A DNA stretch of 64,000 bases from Leifsonia xyli subsp. cynodontis DSM 46306. GTDB lineage: Bacteria > Actinomycetota > Actinomycetes > Actinomycetales > Microbacteriaceae. Numbering within the stretch: the stretch's first letter is position 1; the number at the start of each line of letters is the position of its first letter. The position numbers and the translations under genes were made by a program. The DNA lies in assembly GCF_000470775.1 (NCBI RefSeq), contig NC_022438.1, positions 620,001-684,000 of the forward strand. The letters run 5' to 3'. This document shows positions 1-9,590 of this stretch, piece after piece. The notes under the pieces were generated by a model. That model had not been told where the DNA came from, did not search any database, and saw only the letters and a list, made by a program, of their open reading frames with translations.

Positions 1-931
1 GGTCCGCATCGGCGTGACGCTGTGCGTTCGCGACGGCGCCCTGCACGACGCGCAGCAGCGCGTGCTCCGTCTCCGGTGGGAGCGGGACCGGCTCTCCGAT
101 GAGAGTGGCCCGGCCGCCGGCGTCTGCGGCTACTGTCTCGATGGCCTCGAAGAGGGTTCCGGTGAGGGAGTCGCTCGCGAGCCGGTGGACCAGGCGCCGG
201 GTCTCGGCCAGGTTGTTCCGCAGCATCTGCTGCGCCGAGACGACCGAGCTGCGCGACGCCTCCCGATCTGGCCAGGTCTGTTCGGCGGCCTCCAGCAGCA
301 GGAGGGCGCTCGCGGCGCCCTGTACGACGGTGTCGTGGATCTCAGCCGCCAGCCGGTGCCGCTCGGCGAGGGTCCCCGCCTCGCGCTCGGTGTGCGCGAG
401 TCTGTCCTGCGCGGTCATCAGCGCGTCCACGAGCCGCTGGCGTGCGTCAAGGGCGCGGTTCAGCGCGTCCATGGCGAAGCTGAGGAGGAGGCCGGCGATG
501 AGCGGGCCGAACATCAACCCGAGGTCGGAGGCGCCGGCGAGCAGGTAGACGCTCACGCTCACCGTGATCGTGAGCACTGCTGCGGCCACGAGCGCCGCGG
601 CGCGTGAGAAGGCGTTGTGGAGCAGAACGAACAGCGGGATGGCGCACCAGGCGAACGAGGGGGCGACCATGACCAGGGGCATCCACGCCACGGCGGCGAA
701 CACGTCGAGCCAGCGCCGCGGGCCGGAGCGCCGAGCCAGGGCGGCGGCGATGGCGAGCGCCGCGACAAGAGCCGTCGCCGCGAGCACGAGGCCGGACTGG
801 CCGGCGTGGACCGGGATCGCGGCGAAGCGCACGGCGCAGATCGTCAGCAGGACCAGCAGCGCGAATCTGCTCACGCGGTCGAGCAGCGTCAGCTCGGGGG
901 AGAGCACAGGAGAGGCAGGAGAAATCGGCAT
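1..931 (-). CDS. Sensor histidine kinase, NarL/DesK (HisKA_3) type, 3' part outside window
   Basis: The minus frame opens at ATG 931 (MPISPASPVLSPE) and runs off the window edge, so about 310 N-terminal residues are visible. Residues ~15-160 hold about five hydrophobic stretches, with no large extracellular sensor domain. Next comes a HisKA_3 dimerisation/phosphoacceptor motif, AEIHDTVVQGAASALL, in which His is the expected phosphorylation site, and the N-box of the ATPase domain (RVVQGAVANAQRHAD) just before the edge. The NarL/LuxR-type response regulator would be expected downstream, beyond base 1 (inference). The gene is divergent from an HbpS/GlcG-like lipoprotein across 134 bases. In Streptomyces, SenS kinases are paired with HbpS in this way, so the kinase may sense haem or redox stress. 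The family call is firm and the ligand is inferred. Confidence 0.9.
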   Translation of the reverse strand, partial: MPISPASPVLSPELTLLDRVSRFALLVLLTICAVRFAAIPVHAGQSGLVLAATALVAALAIAAALARRSGPRRWLDVFAAVAWMPLVMVAPSFAWCAIPLFVLLHNAFSRAAALVAAAVLTITVSVSVYLLAGASDLGLMFGPLIAGLLLSFAMDALNRALDARQRLVDALMTAQDRLAHTEREAGTLAERHRLAAEIHDTVVQGAASALLLLEAAEQTWPDREASRSSVVSAQQMLRNNLAETRRLVHRLASDSLTGTLFEAIETVAADAGGRATLIGEPVPLPPETEHALLRVVQGAVANAQRHADAD

Positions 932-1065
932 TTGATGTATCAGTATAAATGACGAGCGCCGGCAGCGCATCCCCTGTTCGGTGGATTCACGGCGGACCGG
1001 ATGCCCGATGCGCCCGAATACCGCGACGGGGGAGGCTGGGGGCGTCCCCATCGAAAGGAACCCCC

Positions 1066-1491
1066 ATGAAGATCCGTCCCGTCGCCCTCGTCACCGCAGC
1101 CGCTGCTGGAGCGCTGCTCCTGGCCGGGTGCAGTGCAGGGTCCGCGCCCTCCTCCGCTCCCGCGACCGCGAACAGCGCCGCGGTCGTCGACCGCTTCGGA
1201 CAGCTGCAGGCGTTCGTCCGCGGCAACGGCGCGGCCGAGCACACGATCGAGGTCTCGAAGCAGAAGGCGTACACCTCGGCTGCGTTCGGCGCCGACACGG
1301 CCACGCTCCTGGAGCGCGCCAGCGGCACCGGGCCGGGCCTCCGCGACCTGCCGGGGACGCTCTTCCTCCCCGGCGGTGTGACCGTCAAATCCGGGGAGTC
1401 GTCCATCGCCGGCATCGGCGTGGGCGGCGCGCCGTCGGGCGACGCCGACGCTGTGTGCGCCGCGGCCGGAGCCTCCGCCATCGCCGGCTGA
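1066..1491 (+). CDS. HbpS/GlcG-like (haem-degrading family) lipoprotein
   Basis: 141 residues. ATG 1066 is chosen over an upstream in-frame ATG at 949 because it follows GAAAGGA and directly begins a lipoprotein signal peptide with lipobox LLLAGC. The mature part matches the GlcG/HbpS fold family: VVDRFGQLQAF near the N-terminus, a KAYTSAAF segment, a LFLPGGVTV loop and the terminal GIGVGGAPSGDADAVCAAAG motif. Family members bind haem or cobalamin-like ligands, and HbpS of Streptomyces is a secreted haem-binding partner of the SenS kinase. The divergent HisKA_3 kinase next door makes the same role plausible here. The protein should sit on the outer face of the membrane. The exact ligand cannot be read from sequence. 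Confidence 0.82.
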   Translation: MKIRPVALVTAAAAGALLLAGCSAGSAPSSAPATANSAAVVDRFGQLQAFVRGNGAAEHTIEVSKQKAYTSAAFGADTATLLERASGTGPGLRDLPGTLFLPGGVTVKSGESSIAGIGVGGAPSGDADAVCAAAGASAIAG

Positions 1492-1503
1492 GGCCGCCAG
1501 GCG

Positions 1504-2805
1504 TCACACTTTCGCGCGCCAGTCGGCCTCGTCGTCATCGTCGAGGCCGGCTGCGCGCCGGACGTCCGGAATGCTGAGCGTCTCCGTCGCTGGGCCGACC
1601 ACGGTCGCCTCGTCGCGGCGGTGGCGCAGGATGTCGTTGATGTACGACCCCAGGGCTTCCGCGAGAGGAACATCCCGGCCCTCGGCCTGTGACATGAACC
1701 AGCGGTGCTCGAGCAGCTGGTGGAAGACCTCGGCCGGTTCCAGCTTGCCCTTCAGCTCGGCCGGGATGGCGCGCACGATCGGCTCGAAGACGCGCATCAG
1801 CCACTCGTGGGCCATCGCCTCCTCGTCCAGCCCCGCTTTCCCGAGGGTCGCGGAGTACGAATCGAGGTCGTTGAGCAGGCGGCGTGCCTGGTTCTCGCCG
1901 GTGTCCAGACCGGTGAGGCGGAGCAGCCGGCGGGAGTGGTGGCCGGCGTCCACGACCTTCGGCTGGATGCGCACGGTCGTGCCCTCGTCGGAGGTCTTGA
2001 TCGCGAGCTCCTCGATGTCGAAGCCGAGCTCGTTGAGCCGTTCGACCCGCTGGCTGATGCGCCAGCGCTCGGAGGAGGAGAACGACTCGCTGCCGGTCAG
2101 CTCTTTCCAGAGGGACCGGTAGGCGGCCACGATGCCATTGGAGACTTTGATCGGGTCGAGCTCTTCGTCGACGCGGCCGCCGGCTTCGAGGTCCATCAGC
2201 TCGCCCGCGATGTTCACCCGGGCGATCTCCAGATCGTTCTCGCGCTGGCCGTTCGAGAGGCCCCCGTCGTAGAGCTGACCGGTCTCGGCGTCCACGAGGT
2301 AGGCGGCGAAAGCGCCCGCATCGCGGCGGAAGAGTGTGTTCGAGAGGGAGACATCGCCCCAGAAGAAACCGACGATGTGGAGGCGCACCAGCAGAACGGC
2401 GAGAGCGTCCACCAGGCGCGTCGCCGTGTCGGGACGCAGGGTCTGCGAGAAGAGGGCGCGGTAGGGGAGCGAGAACTTGAGGTGGCGGGTGACCAGAGCG
2501 GCGTTCAACGGGTCGTCGTCGTCGTCGGTGCGGTTCGTGATCACCGCCACCGGGTCCACGCAGGGGATGTCGAGACGTTGCAGCGTGCGGAGCATGTCGT
2601 ACTCGCGCTGGGCCATCTCCGCGGTCGTCTCTTTGATGGCGATGACGTAGCCCGAGAGGTTCGCGAACCGGACGAGGTGCCTGCTGATGCCTTTCGGCAG
2701 CAGGGCGATGTGCTCGTTCGACCACTCCGCCAGGGGGATGTTCCACGGCAGGTCGAGGAGCGCGGGGTCGACCGTCGCCGCGGTGATGTTGACAGATCCG
2801 GGCAT
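1504..2805 (-). CDS. DUF4032 protein with kinase-like (Kdo/WaaP-type) N-terminal fold
   Basis: 433 residues from ATG 2805, preceded by AGAAGGA; an in-frame ATG nine codons upstream lacks such a site. The N-terminal ~230 residues look like a lipopolysaccharide-kinase/protein-kinase fold: an AIKET strand with the likely nucleotide-binding Lys, then LHIVGFFWGDVSLSNTLF containing the catalytic-loop-like GD..LSN, followed by a VDAETG segment in the DFG position. The C-terminal half carries the DUF4032 region (ELGFDIEELAIKT, HHSRRLLRLTG, EVFHQLLEHRWFMSQ). Members are widespread in actinobacteria and have no assigned substrate. The gene follows the sugar ABC ATPase on the same strand, with a hairpin between, so co-transcription is doubtful. 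Confidence 0.8.
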   Translation of the reverse strand: MPGSVNITAATVDPALLDLPWNIPLAEWSNEHIALLPKGISRHLVRFANLSGYVIAIKETTAEMAQREYDMLRTLQRLDIPCVDPVAVITNRTDDDDDPLNAALVTRHLKFSLPYRALFSQTLRPDTATRLVDALAVLLVRLHIVGFFWGDVSLSNTLFRRDAGAFAAYLVDAETGQLYDGGLSNGQRENDLEIARVNIAGELMDLEAGGRVDEELDPIKVSNGIVAAYRSLWKELTGSESFSSSERWRISQRVERLNELGFDIEELAIKTSDEGTTVRIQPKVVDAGHHSRRLLRLTGLDTGENQARRLLNDLDSYSATLGKAGLDEEAMAHEWLMRVFEPIVRAIPAELKGKLEPAEVFHQLLEHRWFMSQAEGRDVPLAEALGSYINDILRHRRDEATVVGPATETLSIPDVRRAAGLDDDDEADWRAKV

Positions 2806-2829
2806 CGGGGTCCTTCTGGTCGTGGAAAG

Positions 2830-2866
2830 CACTCTGCCGCAGCCCGATCCGGAATGCGGCAGAGTG
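2830..2866 (-). terminator. 12-bp perfect stem hairpin between ABC ATPase and DUF4032 gene
   Basis: CACTCTGCCGCA at 2830-2841 is exactly complementary to TGCGGCAGAGTG at 2855-2866, with a 13-base loop. On the minus strand it lies 20 bases after the stop of the ABC ATPase and is followed by CTTTCC, so it can act as a terminator lacking a strong U-run. It could instead be a processing or attenuation hairpin ahead of the DUF4032 gene. Confidence 0.65.
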
Positions 2867-2885
2867 AGGGTTCGCTCCTCGGAGA

Positions 2886-3980
<1,095 letters not shown>

Positions 3981-4092
3981 GAGCTTTCTTCTCCTTCACC
4001 GGCAGGTACGTGCCGGACGATCCGTTGTGATGGATGATGTGGCGTTTCGTCCAAATCGGGCTCCGTCGCCACGCCCCATAGTAGGCCATTTC

Positions 4093-4106
4093 CGAAGCGC
4101 GCTTCG
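4093..4106. promoter_or_regulatory. Perfect 14-bp palindrome, candidate operator
   Basis: CGAAGCGCGCTTCG is a perfect palindrome with a central CG, the shape of LacI-family operators. It lies in the 274-base divergent gap between the sugar ABC ATPase (start 3980) and the thioredoxin-like gene (start 4255). The regulator is unknown, and the palindrome alone is weak evidence. Confidence 0.4.
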
Positions 4107-4254
4107 ACCAGACCGGAACCGGGCCGAGAGCCGAGGGTGTCTGGTCTATTCCCAGACTGCCGGATTACGATCGACCGGTTGCGTGCGCGCACGCATCCGA
4201 AAGACCTGCGTCCCCCGCGCAGCCCAACGAGCCCCGACCCCGAGAGTGACAACC

Positions 4255-5151
4255 ATGACCGATCCCGACGAGAGCCACAGCGGCGACGTCCGCGCGGCCG
4301 CCCGGGACAAAGCCCGCCAGCTGCGCAGCACTCAGCAGCGCAAGGACCGCCGCAACCGGGCACTCCTCTCCGGAGGCATCGTGGTCGGCGTGATCGCGAT
4401 CGCGGCCATCGTGGCCGTCGTCATCGTCTCCGCCATCCGCCCGACGGTTCCCGGCCCCAAGAACATGGCCAGCGACGGCATCGTTATCGGAGCCGGTCTC
4501 ACGGCGAAGACGACGCCCGCTCTCGCCGCCGACGCGAAGCCGATCGCGAGCAAACCGGCCCCCGCCGGCAGCACGGTGGACATCCGCATCTACTCCGACT
4601 ACCTCTGCAAGCTCTGCGGCCAGTTCCAGCGCACGAACCTGGCGCAGCTGGAGCCGCTCGTCAAAGACGGCGCGGTCACGGTGGAGCTGCATCCTGTCGC
4701 CATCTACACCAGTCAATCGGCCGGCACCCGCTATTCTCTGCGCGCCGCGAACGCCGCCGCCTGCGTGGCGAACTACGACCCGGACGCGTTCTGGCGGTTC
4801 AACGAATCCCTCTTCGCCGACCAGCCCAAGGAGGGGGGCCCCGGTCTCAGCGACGATGCGCTGAAGAAGCGCGCGGAGTCCGCCGGGGCCAAACCGGTCG
4901 CGGAGGTGGACTCCTGCGTCCATGAGGGCCGCTTCAAGACCTGGGTCGGCAAGGCGAGCGATCGCGCGCTGAGCGGGCCCATCCCGAACTCCGACGTCAA
5001 GAAGATGACGAACGCGCTGCTCGTGCTCGTCAACGGCAAGCCATACACCGGATCGCTCACGAGCGCGTCGGACTTCAAGGCGTTCGTGCTGCAGGCCCAG
5101 GGCGACGAGTACACCACAGCGACGCCGACGCCGACGCCGGCTGTGGGCTGA
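4255..5151 (+). CDS. Membrane-anchored DsbA/thioredoxin-fold protein
   Basis: 298 residues from ATG 4255; the longer upstream frame has no support and this ATG begins a typical charged cytoplasmic tail. One transmembrane helix lies at about residues 38-60. The extracytoplasmic part has a DsbA-like thioredoxin fold with active-site CKLC (Cys118, Cys121) in IYSDYLCKLCGQFQ, a family-typical short substrate region, and a cis-loop area near LVLVNGKPYTG. The C-terminus is Thr/Pro-rich. Such actinobacterial proteins form or isomerise disulfides in secreted proteins. Only 48 bases separate its stop from tRNA-Thr. The redox direction (oxidase or reductase) cannot be told. Confidence 0.85.
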   Translation: MTDPDESHSGDVRAAARDKARQLRSTQQRKDRRNRALLSGGIVVGVIAIAAIVAVVIVSAIRPTVPGPKNMASDGIVIGAGLTAKTTPALAADAKPIASKPAPAGSTVDIRIYSDYLCKLCGQFQRTNLAQLEPLVKDGAVTVELHPVAIYTSQSAGTRYSLRAANAAACVANYDPDAFWRFNESLFADQPKEGGPGLSDDALKKRAESAGAKPVAEVDSCVHEGRFKTWVGKASDRALSGPIPNSDVKKMTNALLVLVNGKPYTGSLTSASDFKAFVLQAQGDEYTTATPTPTPAVG

Positions 5152-5199
5152 GTGCCGCCGACCGTCCCCTAGGATGGTTTCCGACGGATCGCCGTCGTC

Positions 5200-5272
5200 G
5201 CCGACTTAGCTCAGCTGGTAGAGCACTCGCCTTGTAAGCGAGCGGTCGCGGGTTCGAACCCCGCAGTCGGCT
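5200..5272 (+). tRNA. tRNA-Thr (anticodon TGT)
   Basis: A complete cloverleaf can be drawn: acceptor GCCGACT pairs with AGTCGGC, the D-arm is AGCTCAGCTGGTAGAGC, the anticodon arm is CTCGC-CTTGTAA-GCGAG with anticodon TGT, and the T-arm is GCGGGTTCGAACCCCGC. The discriminator base is T and CCA is not encoded. The C-terminus of the opposite-strand PLD-N gene reads into this tRNA. Confidence 0.97.
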
Positions 5273-5673
5273 CCGCGTCGCTCGCGCCTCCTCCCGGCCG
5301 GAATCACTCCCGGCATCACTCGGGGGGAGCGACCCCGACGCTGCCGGAGTTCGGCCTCCAGCTGCCGGATGCGGTCGGCGGCGATCTCACGCTCCAGCGC
5401 TTCGAGCTGCTCTTCTGTGGTGGGAGCGCCGGGCATCGGCGCGGACTCGCGGACGATCACGGTCCGCTGCGGCCGGACGGGGCGCGGGGCGCGCATCCCG
5501 GAGCGCTCCCTCCCGAGCCCGAACCACAGGACGCTGCCGATCAGGGGCAGCAGGAGCACGACGACGATCCAGGCGAGCTTCGGCAGGTGCCTGATCTGGT
5601 CGCCGGTGCGCAGGATGATGTCGATCAGCGCCACCAGGAACAGCGCGAAGACCAGCAGCGGGATAACGGCCAT
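5206..5673 (-). CDS. PLDc_N-domain membrane protein, C-terminus overlapping tRNA-Thr antisense
   Basis: 155 residues. The N-terminus holds two hydrophobic segments (PLLVFALFLVALIDIIL and LAWIVVVLLLPLIGSVLWFGLGR) typical of the phospholipase D N-terminal/PLDc_N membrane family. Many actinobacterial members carry only this domain, followed by a charged coiled tail, as here (EEQLEALEREIAADRIRQLEAEL). The last ~22 codons read through the complement of tRNA-Thr and end inside it, so the tail there is an accident of the tRNA sequence. An ancestral stop may have been lost or the overlap may be tolerated. The function is unknown. The start at 5673 is only 9 bases from the citrate transporter stop, so the two are probably co-transcribed. 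Confidence 0.75.
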   Translation of the reverse strand: MAVIPLLVFALFLVALIDIILRTGDQIRHLPKLAWIVVVLLLPLIGSVLWFGLGRERSGMRAPRPVRPQRTVIVRESAPMPGAPTTEEQLEALEREIAADRIRQLEAELRQRRGRSPRVMPGVIPAGRRRERRGADCGVRTRDRSLTRRVLYQLS

Positions 5674-5682
5674 CGCTCGATT

Positions 5683-7146
5683 CTAAGGTGTCGACCCGAA
5701 CGGGATCGCGCCCAGCACGACACTCGCCACCAGCATCGTCAGCGCTACCAGCAACGCCCGCCAGAGCACTTTCCGGTGGTGGTCGCCGAGGTTCACGTTC
5801 GCGAGCGACACCAGCAGCAGGATGGCGGGCACGAGCGGACTCTGCAGATGCACCGGCTGGCCGACGATGGAGGCGCGCGCCATCTCGACCGGACTGATGC
5901 CGTAGGTGGCCGCGGTCTCCGACAGCACGGGCAGGATGCCGTAGTAGAACGCGTCGTTCGACATGAAGAAGGTCATCGGGATGCTGAGCAGTCCCGTGAT
6001 CACGGCGAGGAACGGCCCGAGCGACGGCGGCACGATGTCGACCACCCATTTCGCCATCGCAGTGACCATCCCCGTGCCGTTCAGCACCCCGACGAGGACG
6101 CCGGCGGCCAGCACCATCGAGACCACGCCGACGATGCTCGGCGCGTGCGCGACGATCTCGTCGGCCTGGCCGCGGAGCTTGGGGAAGTTGATCACGAGAG
6201 CCAGGGCCGCGCCGACCATGAAGATGTAGGCGAGCGGCAGGATGTCGATCACCAGCAGCACCATGACCACGATCGTCAACGCGAGGTTCACCCAGACCAG
6301 CTGTGGCCGGAGGGTCGCCCGCTGAGGGTCGAGCGCGGTGTCGGCCATCGCGGTGTCGGCAGGGTCGGTCAGGGCGGTGCCCGGGCGCACGGCCACCACG
6401 CCGCGTGTGTCCACGGAGCCCCGCGCGCCGGGGGCGGCCTGGGCGCCGCGGGCGAGACGCCCGCCCTGGAACAGCGAGAAGCGTTTGGCATCTTGCGGTC
6501 GCTCGGCCAGGAACGGCTCGCTGAGGTCGAGAGAGCCGAGACGGTTCCGCTCGCGCACACCGAGCATCCAGACCAGCGCGAACGCGACGGCGAGGCCGAT
6601 GGCGAGGGAGGGGAGCATGGGCACGAAGATGTCGGTGGGGGAGACCTTGAGCGCGGACGCCGCGCGGGCGGTCGGCCCGCCCCACGGCACGATGTTGAGC
6701 GTGCCGTTCACCAGCCCGGCGACGCAGGTGAGGATCACCGGGCTCATCCCGAGCCGCAGATAGATCGGCAGCATGGCCGAGGTCACGATGATGAACGTCG
6801 TGGAGCCGTCGCCGTCGAGCGAGACCGCTCCGGACAGCAGTGCTGTGCCGATCACGACCTTCGCCGGGTCGTCGCCGAGGAAGCGCACGATGAAGCGGAT
6901 GAGCGGATCGAACAGGCCGACATCGATCATGATGCCGAAGAACATGATCGCGAACATCAGCAGCGCCGCTGTCGGCGCGAGGTTCTTCAGCGCGTCCAGG
7001 ATCATGTCGCCGAGCCCGAGGCCGGCACCCGCGAACAGGCCGAAGACCGTGGGGACGAGGATGAGCGCGACCATCGGCGTCAGCCGTTTGGTCATGATGA
7101 GCGCCATGAAGACCAGGATCATGGCGAATCCGAGGATGACGAGCAC
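5683..7146 (-). CDS. Citrate transporter, CitMHS family
   Basis: 487 residues from GTG 7146, chosen because GAAGGAG lies 5 bases upstream; the longer frame to 7227 has no ribosome site. About 12 transmembrane helices are visible. Family-typical stretches are LVPTVFGLFAGAGLGLGDM, the SLDGDGSTTFIIVTSAMLPIY loop and GLVNGTLNIVPWGGPTARA. Members are proton/metal-citrate symporters. A ~60-residue hydrophilic stretch in mid-protein (after KRFSLF) is the usual central cytoplasmic loop. The divergent CitA/CitB-type two-component system across 162 bases almost certainly controls it in response to citrate or a similar tricarboxylate (inference from the known CitMHS/CitST and DctA/DcuS arrangements). 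Confidence 0.92.
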   Translation of the reverse strand: MLVILGFAMILVFMALIMTKRLTPMVALILVPTVFGLFAGAGLGLGDMILDALKNLAPTAALLMFAIMFFGIMIDVGLFDPLIRFIVRFLGDDPAKVVIGTALLSGAVSLDGDGSTTFIIVTSAMLPIYLRLGMSPVILTCVAGLVNGTLNIVPWGGPTARAASALKVSPTDIFVPMLPSLAIGLAVAFALVWMLGVRERNRLGSLDLSEPFLAERPQDAKRFSLFQGGRLARGAQAAPGARGSVDTRGVVAVRPGTALTDPADTAMADTALDPQRATLRPQLVWVNLALTIVVMVLLVIDILPLAYIFMVGAALALVINFPKLRGQADEIVAHAPSIVGVVSMVLAAGVLVGVLNGTGMVTAMAKWVVDIVPPSLGPFLAVITGLLSIPMTFFMSNDAFYYGILPVLSETAATYGISPVEMARASIVGQPVHLQSPLVPAILLLVSLANVNLGDHHRKVLWRALLVALTMLVASVVLGAIPFGSTP

Positions 7147-7308
7147 GTCGACTCCTTCGTCGAAGCGGATAAGGGTACCCCCCCACACCGTAGGGAGCGC
7201 GGCAGGCCCCTCCCGGCTATCCCGCATTCGTTCACGATTCGCGCGATCCGCGTGTTCTGTGCATTGTGCTCATTGGAGGCCGGGCCTCCGGGACCTTACG
7301 CTGTCGGG

Positions 7309-8934
7309 ATGCGCTTCGCCAGCCATGTCCTCCTTCTCCAGCTCGCAACGGTCTCCGCTGTCGTCGCGGTGTGTACTGGTGTGTCGGTGTGGCTCGGCGT
7401 CCAGCAACTGCGCGCTGAGGCGGAGAGCACGGCGCTCGCCATCGCGCGCACGGTGGCGGAGGACCCCGAGGTGCGCGCAGCCGTCGCACGGTACAGCGAC
7501 GGCTCCGGCGCCCCGGCGGCGGCTGCGCTCGCGCGGGGACCGTTGCAGCCGCTCGCCGAGAGGGTGCGGGAGCGCACCGGCGCGCTCTTCGTGGTGCTGA
7601 CTGACGACCATGGCATCCGGTTGGCGCATCCCGACCCCGCCCGGCTCGGGCGCGAGGTGAGCACCGACTACCGCGACGCGGTCGCTGGCAAGGAGGTCGT
7701 CTCCTGGGAGACGGGAACTCTCGGCGAGTCGGCGCGCGCCAAGGCGCCGGTCTACGGGCCGGGCGGCGTGTCGCCGGTGGGGGAGGTGAGCGTGGGCTTC
7801 GCCTCCGTCAGTGCCTTCGAGCAGCTGCCCCAGCTGCTCATCGCTGTCGGCGCGGCCGCGCTCGCCGCGTTGGCGATCGGCGCGGCCGCCTCCGTCCTGC
7901 TGCGGCGGCGGCTCGCGCGCCTCACGCTCGGGGTGCAGCCGGAGGAGCTCACCGCGCTCGTGCAGGACAGGGCCGCCGTGCTCGACGGCGTCGGCGAGGG
8001 TGTCCTCGCCGCCGATTCCGCCGGCCGGGTGACGGTCTGCAATGGCCGGGCCGCAGAGCTGCTCGGGGTGGAAGGCGCGCTCGGCGCTCCTGTCGCGTCG
8101 CTCGGTCTGCCCGCGGAGCTGGCCGCACGGCTCGCGGACCAGCGGACCGGATCGACGGAGATCGTCCATCAGAGCCGCGTCCTCTACGTCGACGTGCGCC
8201 GGGTCGAACGGGCCGACCGGGACCTGGGCGCGGTGGTGGTGGTCCGCGACCGCACCGATCTGGTCTCGCTCACCCGGCGCCTGGACGCGGTCGCCACGAT
8301 GACCAACGCCCTGCGGGCGCAGCGCCACGAATTCGCCAACCGTCTGCACATCGTCTCCGGACTGCTCGACGCGGACCGCTGCGATGAGGCGCGCGTCTAT
8401 CTCGGCGAGGTGGTCGCACGCGGGCCGCTCAAGTTCCCGGTTCAGCACGCCGACCGGCTGCAGGAGCCCTATCTCCAGGCGCTGCTCGGAGCCAAGGGCG
8501 AAGAAGCCGCCGAGCGCGGCGTGCTCCTTTCGCTCGGCGCGGAGACGTTGGTGCGCGGCACGGTGTGCGAGCCGGAGGATGTCGCGACGGTGCTCGGCAA
8601 CCTGATCGACAATGCGGTGCGCGCGGCGGTGGAGGGAGAGGAGCCGCGCTGGGTCGAAGTCGATGCGCTCGACGATGGCGATACCCTGTATGTGACTGTC
8701 AGCGATTCCGGCGACGGGATGCGCGACCCGCTGGCTGCGTTCGGCCCCGCGGCCTCCGCGACGACCGGGCTCGCGGTGGACAGCGTCCACGGCTCGGGGT
8801 TCGGCCTGCCGCTCAGCCGCGCCCTCGCCCGGCGGCGCGGCGGTGAGGTGTGGGTCATCGATCCCGGCGGTTCCGGCTCGGGCGCGGTGCTGTGCGCCCG
8901 GCTGCCGGGCACCGTCGAGGAAGGAACGGGATGA
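7309..8934 (+). CDS. Sensor histidine kinase, CitA/DcuS family
   Basis: 541 residues from ATG 7309. A transmembrane helix at ~8-30 is followed by a periplasmic-type PASC/Cache sensor (~35-165) with VLTDDHGIRLAHPDPARLG and a VSVGFAS strand, a second helix at ~170-195, a cytoplasmic PAS (LDGVGEGVLAADSAGRVTVCN), a phosphoacceptor LRAQRHEFANRLHIVSGLL (the SpoOB-like dimerisation type with RHEFANRL) and an ATPase domain with VLGNLIDNAVRAA and GSGFGLPLSRALARR. This order is diagnostic for citrate/dicarboxylate sensors. The stop overlaps the regulator start (ATGA), so translation is coupled. Expected signal: extracellular citrate, relayed to the adjacent regulator. Confidence 0.93.
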   Translation: MRFASHVLLLQLATVSAVVAVCTGVSVWLGVQQLRAEAESTALAIARTVAEDPEVRAAVARYSDGSGAPAAAALARGPLQPLAERVRERTGALFVVLTDDHGIRLAHPDPARLGREVSTDYRDAVAGKEVVSWETGTLGESARAKAPVYGPGGVSPVGEVSVGFASVSAFEQLPQLLIAVGAAALAALAIGAAASVLLRRRLARLTLGVQPEELTALVQDRAAVLDGVGEGVLAADSAGRVTVCNGRAAELLGVEGALGAPVASLGLPAELAARLADQRTGSTEIVHQSRVLYVDVRRVERADRDLGAVVVVRDRTDLVSLTRRLDAVATMTNALRAQRHEFANRLHIVSGLLDADRCDEARVYLGEVVARGPLKFPVQHADRLQEPYLQALLGAKGEEAAERGVLLSLGAETLVRGTVCEPEDVATVLGNLIDNAVRAAVEGEEPRWVEVDALDDGDTLYVTVSDSGDGMRDPLAAFGPAASATTGLAVDSVHGSGFGLPLSRALARRRGGEVWVIDPGGSGSGAVLCARLPGTVEEGTG

Positions 8935-9590
8935 GCGTGGCGTTGCGGGTCCTGGTGGTGGACGACGATTTCCGCGTCGCGGGACTGCACCGCGACATCG
9001 TCGCCGCGCGGCGCGGCTTCACGGCCCTCGAACCGGTCACGACCGCCCGGGCCGCCCGCACAGCCGTGCGCGAGCACGCGCCCGACCTCGTGCTGCTCGA
9101 CGTGTTCCTGCCGGACGGGGACGGTCTGGCCGTGCTCGCTGAGCTGGACGTCGACGCCTTCGTGGTCAGTGCCGCCTCCGACGGCGCGAGCGTGCGCCGG
9201 GCGCTGCGCTCCGGGGCGCTCGCCTACCTCGTCAAACCGTTCGCGGCGCGTCTGCTCGCTGAGCGCCTGGACGCCTACCAGCGTTATCGCAATGTCCTCC
9301 GCGACGGCCGCGCCGCTGATCAGGAGGCGATCGAGCGTGCCCTGCGCATCCTGCACTCCGGCGACGCGGTCGCCCCCGCGTCACGGTCGGCGACCGAACA
9401 GTTGGTGCTCGCCGAGCTGCGTGCGGGGGAGGTGGCGGCTGCGGACGTGGCTGCCACGATCGGCGTCTCGCGCGCCACCGCGCAGCGCTACCTGGCCGCG
9501 CTCGCCGCGCGCGGCGTCGCCGAAGTGGCGCTTCGCTACGGCGCGACAGGCCGCCCGGAGCACCGCTACCGGCTCACTCCCACGTCGTGA
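8931..9590 (+). CDS. Response regulator, CitB/DcuR family
   Basis: 219 residues starting in the ATGA overlap with the kinase, behind AAGGAACGGG. The receiver domain (~6-120) shows the acidic VVDDDFRV pocket, phospho-Asp in LVLLDVFLPDGDG, and the YLVKPF Lys. The C-terminal domain has a winged helix-turn-helix of the CitB/DcuR type (ADVAATIGVSRATAQRYLAALAARGVAEVALRYG). It should activate the divergent citrate transporter. Its 3' end overlaps the YciI-like gene on the other strand by 17 bases, a tail-to-tail overlap. Confidence 0.93.
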   Translation: MSVALRVLVVDDDFRVAGLHRDIVAARRGFTALEPVTTARAARTAVREHAPDLVLLDVFLPDGDGLAVLAELDVDAFVVSAASDGASVRRALRSGALAYLVKPFAARLLAERLDAYQRYRNVLRDGRAADQEAIERALRILHSGDAVAPASRSATEQLVLAELRAGEVAAADVAATIGVSRATAQRYLAALAARGVAEVALRYGATGRPEHRYRLTPTS

